Source of the DNA: Faecalimonas umbilicata
Lineage (GTDB): Bacteria > Bacillota > Clostridia > Lachnospirales > Lachnospiraceae
Assembly (NCBI RefSeq): GCF_004346095.1
Contig: NZ_SLZV01000002.1
Coordinates: 62,001 to 126,000 of the forward strand
Length of the DNA stretch: 64,000 nt
Direction: 5' to 3'
Shown: positions 7,736-17,701 of the stretch, one piece after another
Layout: each line of letters starts with the position of its first letter
How positions within the stretch are numbered: position 1 is the first letter of the stretch
The notes under the pieces: generated by a model
The model's database searches: none
What the model was told of the DNA's origin: nothing
What the model saw: the letters and a program-made list of their open reading frames with translations, nothing else
Program-made: the position numbers and the translations under genes

Positions 7736-9188
7736 CTATTCTCCCGTAAGCAGTGCCTGTCCTCTGAGTGTGATGACAGGACCTCCGGTTCCTTCGATAT
7801 ATTCTTTTGTGATCGTCACCTGTCCGATGTTATCATCCTTCGGAATCTCATACATGATATCCAACATAAATTCCTCGATGATCGCACGAAGCGCACGGGC
7901 ACCAGTATTCTTCTCCATGGCACGTTTCGCGATTGCCTCTAATGCTGCTTCGTCAAACTCCAGCTTGACTTCGTCAAGCGCAAGCAGCTTCTGATACTGC
8001 TTTAAGATTGCATTTTTTGGCTCCTTTAAGATCTTGACTAACATCTCTTCATTCAATCCCTGAAGTGTAAAGATGATCGGCAGACGTCCGATAAATTCCG
8101 GGATCATTCCAAAGTTTCGAAGATCTTCGGCAGTCACTTTCTCAAGGATGTTCTTATCGTGATTCCACTTATCCTTCAAATCAGCTGTAAACCCAATTGA
8201 CGCCTGCTTGTTCAGACGCTCCTTGATGATCTCCTCAAGATCTGGGAATGCTCCACCGCAGATGAACAGAATATTCTTCGTATTCACAGTCGTAAGTGGC
8301 ACCATTGCATTTTTGCTGTTTGCTCCTACCGGAACCTCCACTTCACTTCCCTCTAAAAGTTTTAACATTCCCTGCTGTACAGATTCCCCGCTGACATCTC
8401 TCTGGCTGGAATTTCTCTTCTTTGCAATCTTGTCAATCTCATCGATAAAGATAATCCCTCTCTCTGCCTTCTCCACATCGTTGTCTGCAGCTGCCAGAAG
8501 CTTTGAGACAACACTTTCAATATCGTCACCAATGTATCCGGCCTCTGTCAAAGAAGTCGCATCTGTAATCGCAAGCGGTACATCCAGAAGTCTCGCAAGT
8601 GTCTTTACAAGATACGTCTTACCACTTCCGGTTGGCCCGATCATCAACATATTGGACTTCTCAATCTCGATATCATCCATCGTATCTGTCGCTACCCGCT
8701 TATAGTGATTATAGACAGCAACTGCCATCGCCTTCTTCGCATGCTCCTGCCCTACCACATATTCATCTAATTTTGCCTTGATCTTATGCGGTGCCGGAAT
8801 ATCTTTAAGATTCAGCGCAGGCTCTTTCTTCTCGCCTTCTTTTTTCTTCTTGACCGGCTTCGCCTTTGGCATCATATTCTCAAGTTCTGCCATGTTCATA
8901 ATATGCACGCCCGGCATATTCATCAGCTTACTATAATCAAAATTACTATTCGACATTAGATCAAAGCTCTTTTGCATACAATCAGAACATACTGTAATAT
9001 TGTTCGGAAGCTCGATCATCTTCCCCGCAATGCTCTCCGGGCGGTTGCAAAGCGAACAATACTTTTCATATCCTGCATCGTCCGGCACATCCGGATGCTC
9101 TTTTCCATGCTTCTCCACATGTTTGTCTTCTTTTCCTTCTGTAATCTCATCTATGATCTCACTGTCTATCGTCAAATCTTTTTCTGAC
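7736..9188 (-). CDS. clpX: ClpX-type AAA+ unfoldase, atypical (RKH loop absent)
   Basis: The ATG is at 9188-9190, giving 484 residues against about 420 for usual ClpX. An acidic/histidine-rich extension (1-40) precedes the zinc-binding domain (Cys45, Cys48, Cys68, Cys71) and a lysine-rich linker (110-123). The AAA+ core has Walker A GPTGSGKT (185-192), pore-1 GYIG (218-221), Walker B IIFIDEID (246-253) and the ClpP-docking IGF (332-334). The RKH pore loop expected before NILFICGGAF reads SKN instead (292-294), with other changes around it. It probably unfolds proteins for ClpP, but neither clpP nor tig is adjacent, as they usually are. It may be a second ClpX with altered substrate choice. 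Confidence 0.88.
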
Positions 9189-9222
9189 ATACTTTTTCCT
9201 TCTTTCTACCATATATGGGTCT

Positions 9223-9251
9223 ATTATATCGTAGTCGTTTCGCTGAAACAA
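9223..9251 (-). promoter_or_regulatory. clpX-like gene promoter
   Basis: On the minus strand TTGTTT (9246-9251) and TATAAT (9223-9228) are 17 bp apart, about 30 bp before the start codon. This shows the gene is transcribed on its own, not with ligA. Confidence 0.75.
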
Positions 9252-9273
9252 GTTAAGAATCTATAAATTCTCC

Positions 9274-11235
9274 TTAATTATTTCCAATCATCTTCAAAAA
9301 TGTATCCTCGGAAATGATTGGAATCCCAAGTTCCCTCGCTTTTTTATTCTTTGAAGATGTTGATTCCACATCATTGTTGATCAGCCAGTTCGTCTTTGAT
9401 GTGACAGACCCGGTCACTTTTCCTCCCTTGCTCTCAATGACCTCTTTCACTTCATTCCGGTTTGCAAAATGCTCCACACTTCCTGTGATCACAAAGTTCA
9501 TTCCTGCGAAGATCTGTTCTTCCTGAGTCGTCTCTTCCTCTGGAATCTTCACTTCCTCAAGTAGTCTGAAAAATTCCTCCCGATGATCTTCCACTGCAAA
9601 ATAATCAACAAAAGCTCTCGCGATCACATCACCGACTCCCTGGATCTCATTCAGCGCTTCTACATCTGCCTGAAGCATTTTCTCTACATCATAATCAAAT
9701 GCACGACAGATCATCTTTGCATTGGAAAGCCCGATATTCGCAATGCCAAGCCCATAGATCAACTTTGGCAGTGTAGTTGTCCGCGCTTTCTCAATACTAT
9801 CCTGAAGGTTTTTGTAAGATTTTTCCCCAAATCCCTCCATCGACCGAATTTCCTCTCCATATCGCTCCAAATGAAAAATATCCGAGAAATGGCGGATAAA
9901 TCCGCGTGTGATAAATTTCTCGAGTGTCGCTTCAGACAACCCATCAATATTCATCGCATCTCTGCTTACAAACAGGGAAAACGCCTTGATATGCTTCGCC
10001 CCACAGTCTGGATTCGTGCAGTACAATGTCTTCGTATCGCTGACCTGACGGATCTCTGTCTCACCGCCACATGCCGGACAGCATTCCGGCACCGGAGCCA
10101 TTCCACTCCGCGTAAGATTTTCTGCAATCTGCGGAATAATCATATTCGCCTTATATACTTGAATCGTGTCACCGATCCCAAGCTCTAACTCTTCCATAAT
10201 ACTTAAGTTGTGGACACTCGCACGGCTGACTGTAGTTCCTTCCAGTTCCACCGGATCAAAAATTGCCACCGGATTGATCAGTCCGGTCCTTGACGGACTC
10301 CATTCTATTTCCCGCAAAGTTGTCTCCCGAATCTCGTCTGCCCATTTAAACGCAAAAGAATCTCTTGGGAACTTCGCTGTACTTCCAAGAGACTGTCCGT
10401 AAGCAATATCATCGTAAGTGAGTACAAGTCCATCGGACGGAATATCATTCTCTTCAATATGCTCCGCAAAAAATCGAACACGTTCTTCAAGAGTATCCTT
10501 TGTCACCTCATAGTGTTCCACTACATCAAATCCCTGCTCTTTCAGCCACTCAAGCTGAATATTCCTTGAATTTTGGAAGTCCACTCCCTCCGCCTTGACA
10601 AGGGAAAATGCGTAAAACTGTACATTTCTTCGCGCTGTAATCTCATTGTTCAGCTGACGCACTGAGCCGCTGCACAGATTTCTCGGATTTTTATATTTTG
10701 CATCTACATCTTCGATTTCTTCATTGATCTTCTCAAAATCCCGATAACCAATCACCGCTTCCCCTCGAAGGATTAATTCTCCCCGGTAAGCAATCCGAAG
10801 CGGTACATTCTGAAACACTTTTGCATTGTTTGTGATTACTTCTCCGACCTCACCGTTGCCACGCGTTACCGCCTTTTTCAGTTCTCCATTCTCATAAGTC
10901 AGCACGATTGTAAGTCCATCAAGTTTCCAGGAGATCACTGCTTTTTTCTCTCCGACAAATTCTTTTAGTCTGTCTGTCTCCTTTGTCTTATCAAGTGATA
11001 ACATCGGCTTCTCGTGCCGCTCCTTCGGAAGTTCACTCAATACTTCATACCCAACATTGACGGTCGGGCTGTTCGCCATCGTAATTCCTAGTTCCTGCTC
11101 CAGTACAAGTAACTCATCGTACAGCCTGTCATACTCATGGTTACTCATAATTTCCTTTGCATCCTGATAATAAGCTTTCCCCGCTTGATTTAACAGCTGT
11201 ACCAGTTCCTGCATTCTCTGCTTTTTCTGTTCCAT
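9274..11235 (-). CDS. ligA: NAD-dependent DNA ligase
   Basis: A 653-residue ligase that seals nicks with NAD as AMP donor. Domain Ia has the NMN-binding pattern AYYQDAKEIMSNHEYD (residues 21-36), the adenylated lysine is Lys104 in SWKLDGL, followed by the OB fold, a Cys4 zinc finger (CCPACGG...CTNPDCG, about 390-412), helix-hairpin-helix repeats (LPKLIYGLGI, ALNEIQGVGDV) and a C-terminal BRCT domain (about 578-653). The catalytic motif KLDG replaces the usual KxDG with preceding acidic residue changes, so it is a divergent clade, but all domains are present. It is the last gene of the SGNH-to-ligA run, starting 3 bp after rluF. Confidence 0.94.
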   Translation of the reverse strand: MEQKKQRMQELVQLLNQAGKAYYQDAKEIMSNHEYDRLYDELLVLEQELGITMANSPTVNVGYEVLSELPKERHEKPMLSLDKTKETDRLKEFVGEKKAVISWKLDGLTIVLTYENGELKKAVTRGNGEVGEVITNNAKVFQNVPLRIAYRGELILRGEAVIGYRDFEKINEEIEDVDAKYKNPRNLCSGSVRQLNNEITARRNVQFYAFSLVKAEGVDFQNSRNIQLEWLKEQGFDVVEHYEVTKDTLEERVRFFAEHIEENDIPSDGLVLTYDDIAYGQSLGSTAKFPRDSFAFKWADEIRETTLREIEWSPSRTGLINPVAIFDPVELEGTTVSRASVHNLSIMEELELGIGDTIQVYKANMIIPQIAENLTRSGMAPVPECCPACGGETEIRQVSDTKTLYCTNPDCGAKHIKAFSLFVSRDAMNIDGLSEATLEKFITRGFIRHFSDIFHLERYGEEIRSMEGFGEKSYKNLQDSIEKARTTTLPKLIYGLGIANIGLSNAKMICRAFDYDVEKMLQADVEALNEIQGVGDVIARAFVDYFAVEDHREEFFRLLEEVKIPEEETTQEEQIFAGMNFVITGSVEHFANRNEVKEVIESKGGKVTGSVTSKTNWLINNDVESTSSKNKKARELGIPIISEDTFLKMIGNN

Positions 11236-11238
11236 ACT

Positions 11239-12006
11239 CTACTGCTCCTCATATACTGTGTTGTTGGAAGAACCTTTCAATTGTTCATATAACTCGTCCA
11301 GTTCTCTTCCGGTCACTTCGCGGTATTCTCCACTTTTTAGATTTCCAAGTTCGATATTCATCACCCGTACCCGCTCCAACCTTGTCACTTGATATCCAAA
11401 ATATTCACACATTCTACGGATCTGTCGATTCAATCCCTGTGTCAGGATAATGCGAAATTTATATTTTCCAGTCTTTTCTACTTTGCACGGTCTTGTCACC
11501 GTATCTAAGATCGGTACCCCTTCTGACATTTTCCGAACAAATTCTTTTGTCACTTCCTTGTTGACAGTCACCTTGTACTCTTTCTCATGACAGTTGCCCG
11601 CACGCATCATCTTGTTAATAATATCGCCGTTGTTTGTCATAAGAAGAAGCCCTTCGGAATCCTTATCAAGTCTTCCAATATAGGTGATCCTCGTTGGATA
11701 ATTTAAAAAACGGATAATGTTTTTCTTCTCCCGTTTTTCCTCTGTACAGACGATTCCGGTCGGTTTATTGACTGCAAGCAGGACCATCCGGTCTTTTTTC
11801 TGTATCACTTTCTTTCCAACGCACACTTCCTGATCTTTCGTGACACGCATTCCCATCTCTGCCCGTCTGCCATCGACAGTGACTCTTCCACTCTCGATCA
11901 ATCTATCTGCTTCTCTCCTCGAGCAGACACCTGCCTCACTTAAAAATTTATTTAACCGCACCGACTCTTTCGGCGCGTCAAATTCTCTCTCTATCTGATT
12001 ACTCAC
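11239..12006 (-). CDS. rluF: 23S rRNA pseudouridine synthase, RluF type
   Basis: 255 residues of the RsuA/RluB/E/F family. An N-terminal S4 RNA-binding domain (17-55, VRLNKFLSEAGVCSRREAD) precedes the catalytic domain with Asp114 in GRLDKDSEGL. The segment NNGDIINKMMRAGNCHEKEY is typical of RluF, which modifies the 2604 region of 23S rRNA. Family membership is firm; the exact target is by similarity. It overlaps the DHHW gene by 8 bp and abuts ligA, so all three are probably co-translated. Confidence 0.88.
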   Translation of the reverse strand: MSNQIEREFDAPKESVRLNKFLSEAGVCSRREADRLIESGRVTVDGRRAEMGMRVTKDQEVCVGKKVIQKKDRMVLLAVNKPTGIVCTEEKREKKNIIRFLNYPTRITYIGRLDKDSEGLLLMTNNGDIINKMMRAGNCHEKEYKVTVNKEVTKEFVRKMSEGVPILDTVTRPCKVEKTGKYKFRIILTQGLNRQIRRMCEYFGYQVTRLERVRVMNIELGNLKSGEYREVTGRELDELYEQLKGSSNNTVYEEQ

Positions 12007-13159
12007 TCGCTAACACTCCACTTAAATTATTGTCTGTAAAAAACGTATTTCCATTGTATAAAAACAGTACATCTGTAATCCTGTCTTCTTCAATGAGATC
12101 ATCCAGATCCCCGTAATAATACCGCGGATCTACAAGCACGATTTCCCTGTAATATGGTGTCAGAAACGGCACAAAACAGTTCGCATAAGAATCTTTTAAG
12201 ATCAACAGTCTCCGATTCTTCTCCGAAGTTGTCTTAATGTCTACCAATGCATGATTCCCATTTAAGAACATTCCATACTTATCCTTCTCTTCCAGCTTCT
12301 CTGAACTGTACATGGAAGCACTCTTTTCCTTCTCCTCCACATAGTTGACAACAACCTCTGTATCATTTTTCTCTGGAAGATAAATATCGATGTTCTCTCT
12401 TCTTGACCGCTCATAACCACTTGTAGCCGACAGTGTCCCATTAAACTCTTCTGTGACCGTATGCGGTACAAATGCTGTCATCTCCTCCTGCAAAATCCCC
12501 AGGTCTCCTGCCGCCTCCTGAAATGCATAATATGCCCCTTTTGTTGTCCAGTGATGGTCTGTACGATAATAAATTTCTTCATTTTTATGTTGGTTTAACG
12601 TCTTTGCTGCATCAATCCATTGAATGCCCGCCGCTGAAACAATCTCCTCTGTCCTCTTTAACTGTGCATTCTGATCTTCTGTTGCTGCAAATGCCGGAAG
12701 TTTCTCCTTTAAAATATTTGCCGCATTCGGTGCAATCAACATATGCATTTTCAAATCTGGGTAGCGCGCAGCAAATGCTGTCACTGCATCCATATTTTCC
12801 TTGTAAGAGGCTTCATCAAGCACGCTGATCTCCTCTAGCAGATACCCATCTGCTCCTTTAAAAACCCCGTTGGAATCTTTTTTCCCAAGGAGCAGATCTG
12901 CCTTTGTCTTCAGGCTTACCCAGAAATCTCTACCAAGAAACTGATCTGATTTGTACTTTTCATACTGACTCATGAATTTTCCACTCATGACAGTCTCCAC
13001 CGATGCCTTCGGCTTTGTTGCAAGCATCCGGTTCTCTTCCTCAGAAAATTTTCTTTCCTTTGTAATCCCATCCGCCAGAACTAACAGCGCTATACAGGAA
13101 ATAAATCCAAGCGCCATCCAAAGTCTGACCTTTCTTCTCTTTCTGTTTACTCTATTCAT
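11999..13159 (-). CDS. DHHW family protein (AlgX/SGNH-like partner of MBOAT acyltransferase)
   Basis: 386 residues with one N-terminal membrane anchor (11-30) and an extracellular SGNH-like domain. The namesake DHHW is at 201-204 (YYRTDHHWTTKGAY), supplying the catalytic Asp-His, and LIAPNAANIL resembles the block after the nucleophile strand. In the AlgI/AlgX and PatA/PatB type systems the MBOAT protein passes acyl groups over the membrane and the DHHW/SGNH protein transfers them to a cell-surface polymer. It lies 10 bp after the MBOAT gene. The polymer is not shown by the sequence. Confidence 0.87.
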   Translation of the reverse strand: MNRVNRKRRKVRLWMALGFISCIALLVLADGITKERKFSEEENRMLATKPKASVETVMSGKFMSQYEKYKSDQFLGRDFWVSLKTKADLLLGKKDSNGVFKGADGYLLEEISVLDEASYKENMDAVTAFAARYPDLKMHMLIAPNAANILKEKLPAFAATEDQNAQLKRTEEIVSAAGIQWIDAAKTLNQHKNEEIYYRTDHHWTTKGAYYAFQEAAGDLGILQEEMTAFVPHTVTEEFNGTLSATSGYERSRRENIDIYLPEKNDTEVVVNYVEEKEKSASMYSSEKLEEKDKYGMFLNGNHALVDIKTTSEKNRRLLILKDSYANCFVPFLTPYYREIVLVDPRYYYGDLDDLIEEDRITDVLFLYNGNTFFTDNNLSGVLASE

Positions 13160-13169
13160 CCGTCTCCCC

Positions 13170-14576
13170 TTAAAATCTGAAATACAAAAATGGGTTGTAG
13201 GTTTCCGTCACAAGATACGCGATGGATAGCAGGAACATTCCTGCATAGATCGCACATGCAAGAACTGCCCGCACCTTATATCCTCCATAGACGATCCGAC
13301 CAAAGATCTCATGCACTTTCGCCGTAGAGCCGACTGCTGCGATCGCAAACAATGCAAGATTGGTAATAAGCAGATAAATCCCCATAGAATCCACTACAGT
13401 CTTTGCCCCGACTCCGAACATGACGCCGAGATACTTCCACGCAAATCCAAGTGTCGGACTAAAGAAGAATACCCAGCCGATCATCACAAACAAAAGGCTA
13501 TACAAATGTCTGCACATCCCCGGAACTTTCTCAAGCCGATCCCCGATCATAAACTTTTCAATGATCAAAAGTATTCCGTAATACATTCCCCACATCACGA
13601 AATTCCAGCTCGCGCCATGCCACAGGCCGGTTAAAAACCATACGATCATCAGATTGATAATCGTCCGTTCTCTTCCTTTCCGATTGCCACCTAACGGGAT
13701 ATACACATATTCCCGGAACCATGTCCCAAGGGAAATATGCCATCTGCGCCAAAATTCTGTAATACTCTTGGACAGATATGGATAGTCAAAATTCTTCATA
13801 AACTCAAAGCCGAGCATCTTTCCAAGACCAACTGCCATATCCGAATACCCGCTGAAATCAAAATAAATCTGAAATGTATAAGCAATGCATCCAATCCATG
13901 CAGTCAGAACCGACATCTCCGAAAATGTGATTGCCGATACTTTCGTAAAGACCAGCCCTGTCATATTTGCAATCAGCACTTTTTTTGCAAGTCCCCGCAC
14001 AAAATAGATGGCACCATCTCCAAATTTTTCCATCGTAATATTTCGATCCCGCAGCTGCATCTCCACATCTGAATACTTTACGATCGGTCCTGCGATCAAC
14101 TGTGGAAACATCGTCACATACACGCCAAAGGAAATCAGATTCTTTTGTACTTGTACCTTGCCGCGATATACATCAATAATATAAGACAATGTCTGGAATG
14201 TATAAAATGAAATCCCAATTGGAAGTGCCAGTTCTTTATAAGGTAGTTCCACCGGCAATACCGCATTCAGACTCTCTATCAGGAATCCATAATATTTAAA
14301 AAATCCAAGAATCAGCAGATTCACTGCAACTGCGATAACCAGACTCTGCTTCGCCTTAAACGGATTCTCCAAATTCCGCTCAATATCAATTCCCGACACA
14401 TAATTAAACAAGATGGATAGCACCATCAAAATCACATATACCGGCTCTCCCCACGCATAAAAAACAAGGCTTGCAAGCAGAAGCACGATGTTTTTCAGCC
14501 TGCCTGGTACAAGATAGTACACAAGCAGCGTGACCGGCAAAAACGTAAATAGAAAAACGATACTACTAAATAACAT
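13170..14576 (-). CDS. MBOAT family O-acyltransferase (AlgI/PatA/DltB-like)
   Basis: 468 residues, about eleven hydrophobic segments. The MBOAT signatures are WRRWHISLGTWFREYVYIPLGG (with His280) split here as WRRWHISLG and FREYVYIPLGG, and the catalytic histidine His320 in LTGLWHGASWNF. Such proteins move acyl groups, usually acetyl, from cytosol to outside for O-acylation of wall or capsule polymers. It sits directly upstream of the DHHW partner. A DltB role is unlikely, since dltA and dltC are not next to it. Confidence 0.93.
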   Translation of the reverse strand: MLFSSIVFLFTFLPVTLLVYYLVPGRLKNIVLLLASLVFYAWGEPVYVILMVLSILFNYVSGIDIERNLENPFKAKQSLVIAVAVNLLILGFFKYYGFLIESLNAVLPVELPYKELALPIGISFYTFQTLSYIIDVYRGKVQVQKNLISFGVYVTMFPQLIAGPIVKYSDVEMQLRDRNITMEKFGDGAIYFVRGLAKKVLIANMTGLVFTKVSAITFSEMSVLTAWIGCIAYTFQIYFDFSGYSDMAVGLGKMLGFEFMKNFDYPYLSKSITEFWRRWHISLGTWFREYVYIPLGGNRKGRERTIINLMIVWFLTGLWHGASWNFVMWGMYYGILLIIEKFMIGDRLEKVPGMCRHLYSLLFVMIGWVFFFSPTLGFAWKYLGVMFGVGAKTVVDSMGIYLLITNLALFAIAAVGSTAKVHEIFGRIVYGGYKVRAVLACAIYAGMFLLSIAYLVTETYNPFLYFRF

Positions 14577-14673
14577 TCTTTTGTCCCCTTTTTATATTCT
14601 TTTTCATCCCATCTTCTTATTCAGAAACTCCTGAAAAGTACCTTCGTCCCCATCCGACAGAAAGTTTTCGCTT

Positions 14674-15183
14674 CTACAAAGCTTTTTGAAATACCTGATC
14701 GATCTTTTCTGCATCTTCCTTGATCACAAAAAGAATATAATTTCCCCTTACATCTATAATAGAATCTTCAATCAGTTTTGTCTGACTCGCCCCATATCCC
14801 TGAAAGCTCTCCTTCCTGGATTTTTTTCGCGCTTCGATAGCTTCGACAACGGTATCGGACTGCTCTTTGGACTTCAGTTTCACGACAAGTATCTCATCGA
14901 CTTCCATTGTCCCCTCTCGAAACCAGAGCATTACTCCATCATAATCATTTGCATTTAACCGATAATTGCGCCGGAACATTTTATGATCGGCTTCTTTCAT
15001 ATCAGAATTATCCAGTACTCCTTCCACCGCCTGCTCCATCTCTGCAAACGGGGTATCACTCTCACCTTTTCTAAAAAGCAGTACCGCAACGTACAAAACC
15101 AATATTCCGATCAGTATCATCTGCGTAATAAAAATAGCATCCAGTCCATTCTTTCTCTCTCTGCTGTGAATCTTCCTCATCAT
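14674..15183 (-). CDS. DUF4358 family membrane-anchored protein
   Basis: The start at 15183 overlaps the SGNH stop as ATGA and has GGAGG ten bases upstream. The 169-residue protein has basic N-terminal residues, one membrane helix (about 16-38) and an outside domain with NANDYDGVMLWFREGTM and EILVVKLKS, features of DUF4358. The family is often found beside MBOAT and DHHW/SGNH genes in Lachnospiraceae. Its function is unknown; an accessory role in surface acylation is inference from position. A 97-bp gap separates it from the MBOAT gene. Confidence 0.8.
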   Translation of the reverse strand: MMRKIHSRERKNGLDAIFITQMILIGILVLYVAVLLFRKGESDTPFAEMEQAVEGVLDNSDMKEADHKMFRRNYRLNANDYDGVMLWFREGTMEVDEILVVKLKSKEQSDTVVEAIEARKKSRKESFQGYGASQTKLIEDSIIDVRGNYILFVIKEDAEKIDQVFQKAL

Positions 15184-15935
15184 AGGCCTGCCACCTCCGC
15201 CATATTTACAAGCCACAGCGGATAGATCTCAGAAGTCATATGTACCCCATCCGGCTCATAATATTCTTCTTTTACAATCTCTGTATTATCAATAAATGTC
15301 ACGCCTTCCTCCTCTGCCAGTTCCCGCAGAGTCTGATTAAATGTATCTAATGATCCATACACAGGCGACTCATCTATCTTCATCTGCTGTACCGGAAAGA
15401 TAGAATTAATATAGATTGCAGCACCTGGAAGGATCTCCCTGATATCCTCCAGTACTTCTTTATAATTCTCCTTAAATACTTTCGCATCTCCACCGGTTAC
15501 TGCAATATCATTCATTCCGTAAGATAAAAAAACAGTCTGTGGATTCAGTGTTCGGATCGTATCAAGTTTCTCTGTCACATCTGTCACTTTCATTCCAAGC
15601 TCTGCAATGACTGAAGACTCTCTCAGAAAATCGTATTCCACAAATCCTTCTGTGATCGAATCCCCTAACACAAGTGCATTGGAAAATCTTGCTTTCATTG
15701 ACTGACTGTAAAGTTCCGGATTCGCCTCCATCTCACTTCTCTCCAACTCCAATATCTTCCCCTCGATCTGTGAAATATCTGCCTGCTCCAGTTTCCTGAT
15801 CACTTCCACACCTTTTTTTGTCTCTGTCTTCTCCGTTTTCAGAACAGTTATCCCCTTTTTGATTCCAAATATGAGAACCACACCGGTAAGCACGCACACG
15901 CCTCCGATCGCAATTTTTCTTACATCCTTTCTCAT
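15180..15935 (-). CDS. Membrane-anchored SGNH/GDSL hydrolase
   Basis: 251 residues. One N-terminal membrane helix (7-28) anchors an extracellular SGNH domain with all blocks visible: Ser93 in GDSITEG, Gly114 region, Asn142 in GMNDI and the Asp229/His232 pair in DGVHM. SGNH enzymes of this kind add or remove O-acetyl groups on surface polymers. It is the first gene of the run SGNH-DUF4358-MBOAT-DHHW-rluF-ligA, which makes an esterase or acetyltransferase role in the same surface-modification system likely. Confidence 0.88.
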   Translation of the reverse strand: MRKDVRKIAIGGVCVLTGVVLIFGIKKGITVLKTEKTETKKGVEVIRKLEQADISQIEGKILELERSEMEANPELYSQSMKARFSNALVLGDSITEGFVEYDFLRESSVIAELGMKVTDVTEKLDTIRTLNPQTVFLSYGMNDIAVTGGDAKVFKENYKEVLEDIREILPGAAIYINSIFPVQQMKIDESPVYGSLDTFNQTLRELAEEEGVTFIDNTEIVKEEYYEPDGVHMTSEIYPLWLVNMAEVAGL

Positions 15936-16096
15936 CTGATTACCCCTTATCTTTTATCTTCTAGCGCTATTCCGTTTTAGACATACAAAATGTGCCCGAA
16001 AACGCTCATGCACGACTCTGCAAAATCCATCTCCAGACACACTCTGTCAAAATCTGTCTACTACTCTTTGTCCTCCGAACACACGCTCTAGAATAG

Positions 16097-16114
16097 TATT
16101 ATAAATTTATAATA
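16097..16114. promoter_or_regulatory. Perfect 18-bp AT palindrome upstream of the SGNH operon
   Basis: TATTATAAATTTATAATA is its own reverse complement. It includes a TATAAT on the minus strand with a weak CAGACA 18 bp upstream, so it may be the -10 region of the SGNH operon with an overlapping operator. The leader from here to the start at 15935 is about 160 bp. Confidence 0.4.
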
Positions 16115-16169
16115 TTACAAATGTCTGTTCTTTCTATTACAATTATGTAACATTCTTTCATGTGTTTTT

Positions 16170-17465
16170 TTACAGTGAAAAATAGGCTGTCATAAATTTT
16201 ACAAGGCTCTCCTGATCTTCTCTCCCCATAAACTCTCTGCTGGAGTGCATTGCAAACATCGGAATTCCCATATCCACTGTACGCACCGGAAGAATTGCAG
16301 AAACGATAGAACCTAATGTTCCTCCTGCACTTCCGTCAGAACGATTGACAAATTTCTGATAAGCAATTCCTTCTTTTTCACAGATCTGCTGCACGATTGC
16401 GATCGCCTCAGAATCTGTCGCATATCCCTGAGAACATGCCTCCTTGATACAAAATCCTTCATTTAATTTTGCTTTATTTGTCGGATCGTTCTTTGCTGCA
16501 TAGCTTGGATGTATCGCATGACTCACATCTGCTGAAATCAAAAGACTATCCATAATCGCATTAGAAAACGCCGTCTCAGAATATCCAAGAGCTGCATAGA
16601 TTTTCTTTAAAATTGTCACAATCAGCGTAGACTGTGCTCCCTGCTTACTTCTGCTTCCAATTTCTTCATGATCATAGACGATCGCACAGTTGATTCCTTT
16701 CGTTCTGTCTGCATCGATGATCGCAGTTGCAAGTGCCTGTACAGAAGTCAGATTATCTAACCTCGGCGCAGAAATAAACTCTTCTTTCGCCCCTGTCAGA
16801 CAGCCTTCTTCAAAATTATAAACATTCAGTTCATATTCCAGGATATCTTCTGCTTTCACGCCCATCTCCTCTGCGAGCAGATTTGCAAAATATCCTTCTT
16901 TTTTCTCACCTTCTGCAAGTTTTCCAAGAAGCGGAATCATCTGTGTCTGACGGTTCAGTTCTACCCCCTGATTCATCTCCTTCTGTAAATGAATGGCAAT
17001 GTTCGGAATTGTAAGCAACGGACGCTTAAAATCAACCAAACGGACTTCCGGATGGAAAACATCCTCTGAGCGCAATACCACTCTTCCCGCGATAGAGAGA
17101 GGACGGTCCAGCCAGCTTGCTAAGTTCACTCCACCATATACCTCTGTGTTCAGCTGCACATATCCCTCTGTCACGATCTCTGGATTTGGTTTGATACGAA
17201 ATCCTGGAAAATCTCCATGACATGCAGCCAGACGGAACCCATCTTCACCTTCAAATTCTTCCCCGATCGTAAATGCAAAGATCGTAGAATCATGATGAAC
17301 CATAAAATACTTTCCGCCTCGCTTCAGATCCCAGTTTTCTCTTAAAGCCACTTCCTCAAATCCAGCTTCCTCAAGCTGTTTCTTTGTCTCCAACACCGTA
17401 TGGAACTGCGATGTTGCACTTTTTGTCAATTTCAGTAATTTATCCACATATTTGTTCTGTTCCAT
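16170..17465 (-). CDS. M18 family aminopeptidase
   Basis: 431 residues with the start at 17465, which follows GGAGG; the longer frame has no ribosome site. M18 enzymes are dodecameric dizinc aminopeptidases preferring acidic N-terminal residues. Metal-site motifs are AACHGDFPGF, SAPRLDNLTS, VYDHEEIGSRSKQGAQS and MHSSREFMG near the C-terminus. The protein lacks a signal peptide, so it acts in the cytosol. It is monocistronic with its own promoter. Confidence 0.92.
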   Translation of the reverse strand: MEQNKYVDKLLKLTKSATSQFHTVLETKKQLEEAGFEEVALRENWDLKRGGKYFMVHHDSTIFAFTIGEEFEGEDGFRLAACHGDFPGFRIKPNPEIVTEGYVQLNTEVYGGVNLASWLDRPLSIAGRVVLRSEDVFHPEVRLVDFKRPLLTIPNIAIHLQKEMNQGVELNRQTQMIPLLGKLAEGEKKEGYFANLLAEEMGVKAEDILEYELNVYNFEEGCLTGAKEEFISAPRLDNLTSVQALATAIIDADRTKGINCAIVYDHEEIGSRSKQGAQSTLIVTILKKIYAALGYSETAFSNAIMDSLLISADVSHAIHPSYAAKNDPTNKAKLNEGFCIKEACSQGYATDSEAIAIVQQICEKEGIAYQKFVNRSDGSAGGTLGSIVSAILPVRTVDMGIPMFAMHSSREFMGREDQESLVKFMTAYFSL

Positions 17466-17576
17466 GTCTGTTTTCCTCCTTTTTCTGCACAGATGATCCT
17501 CTGTATGTGCATCTTTCTGACGCGGATCATCTATGACTCTTCCGACATCCATACGGATGTCTTTCGCAATACTTTA

Positions 17577-17605
17577 ATCATACTGGCAATTTCTTTAAAA
17601 GTCAA
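17577..17605 (-). promoter_or_regulatory. M18 aminopeptidase promoter
   Basis: TTGACT (17600-17605) and TATGAT (17577-17582) on the minus strand, 17 bp apart. The leader contains a perfect 7-bp hairpin, GACATCC/GGATGTC, at 17544-17561. Confidence 0.7.
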
Positions 17606-17701
17606 ATCTCTGGTAGCTTTTTTCTTCAATTATGTTATACTGTTAGTGATGCCGGACACTGCTTTGTTTCCGGCAAAATTTTACAAAGGAGACACCTGCA
17701 C

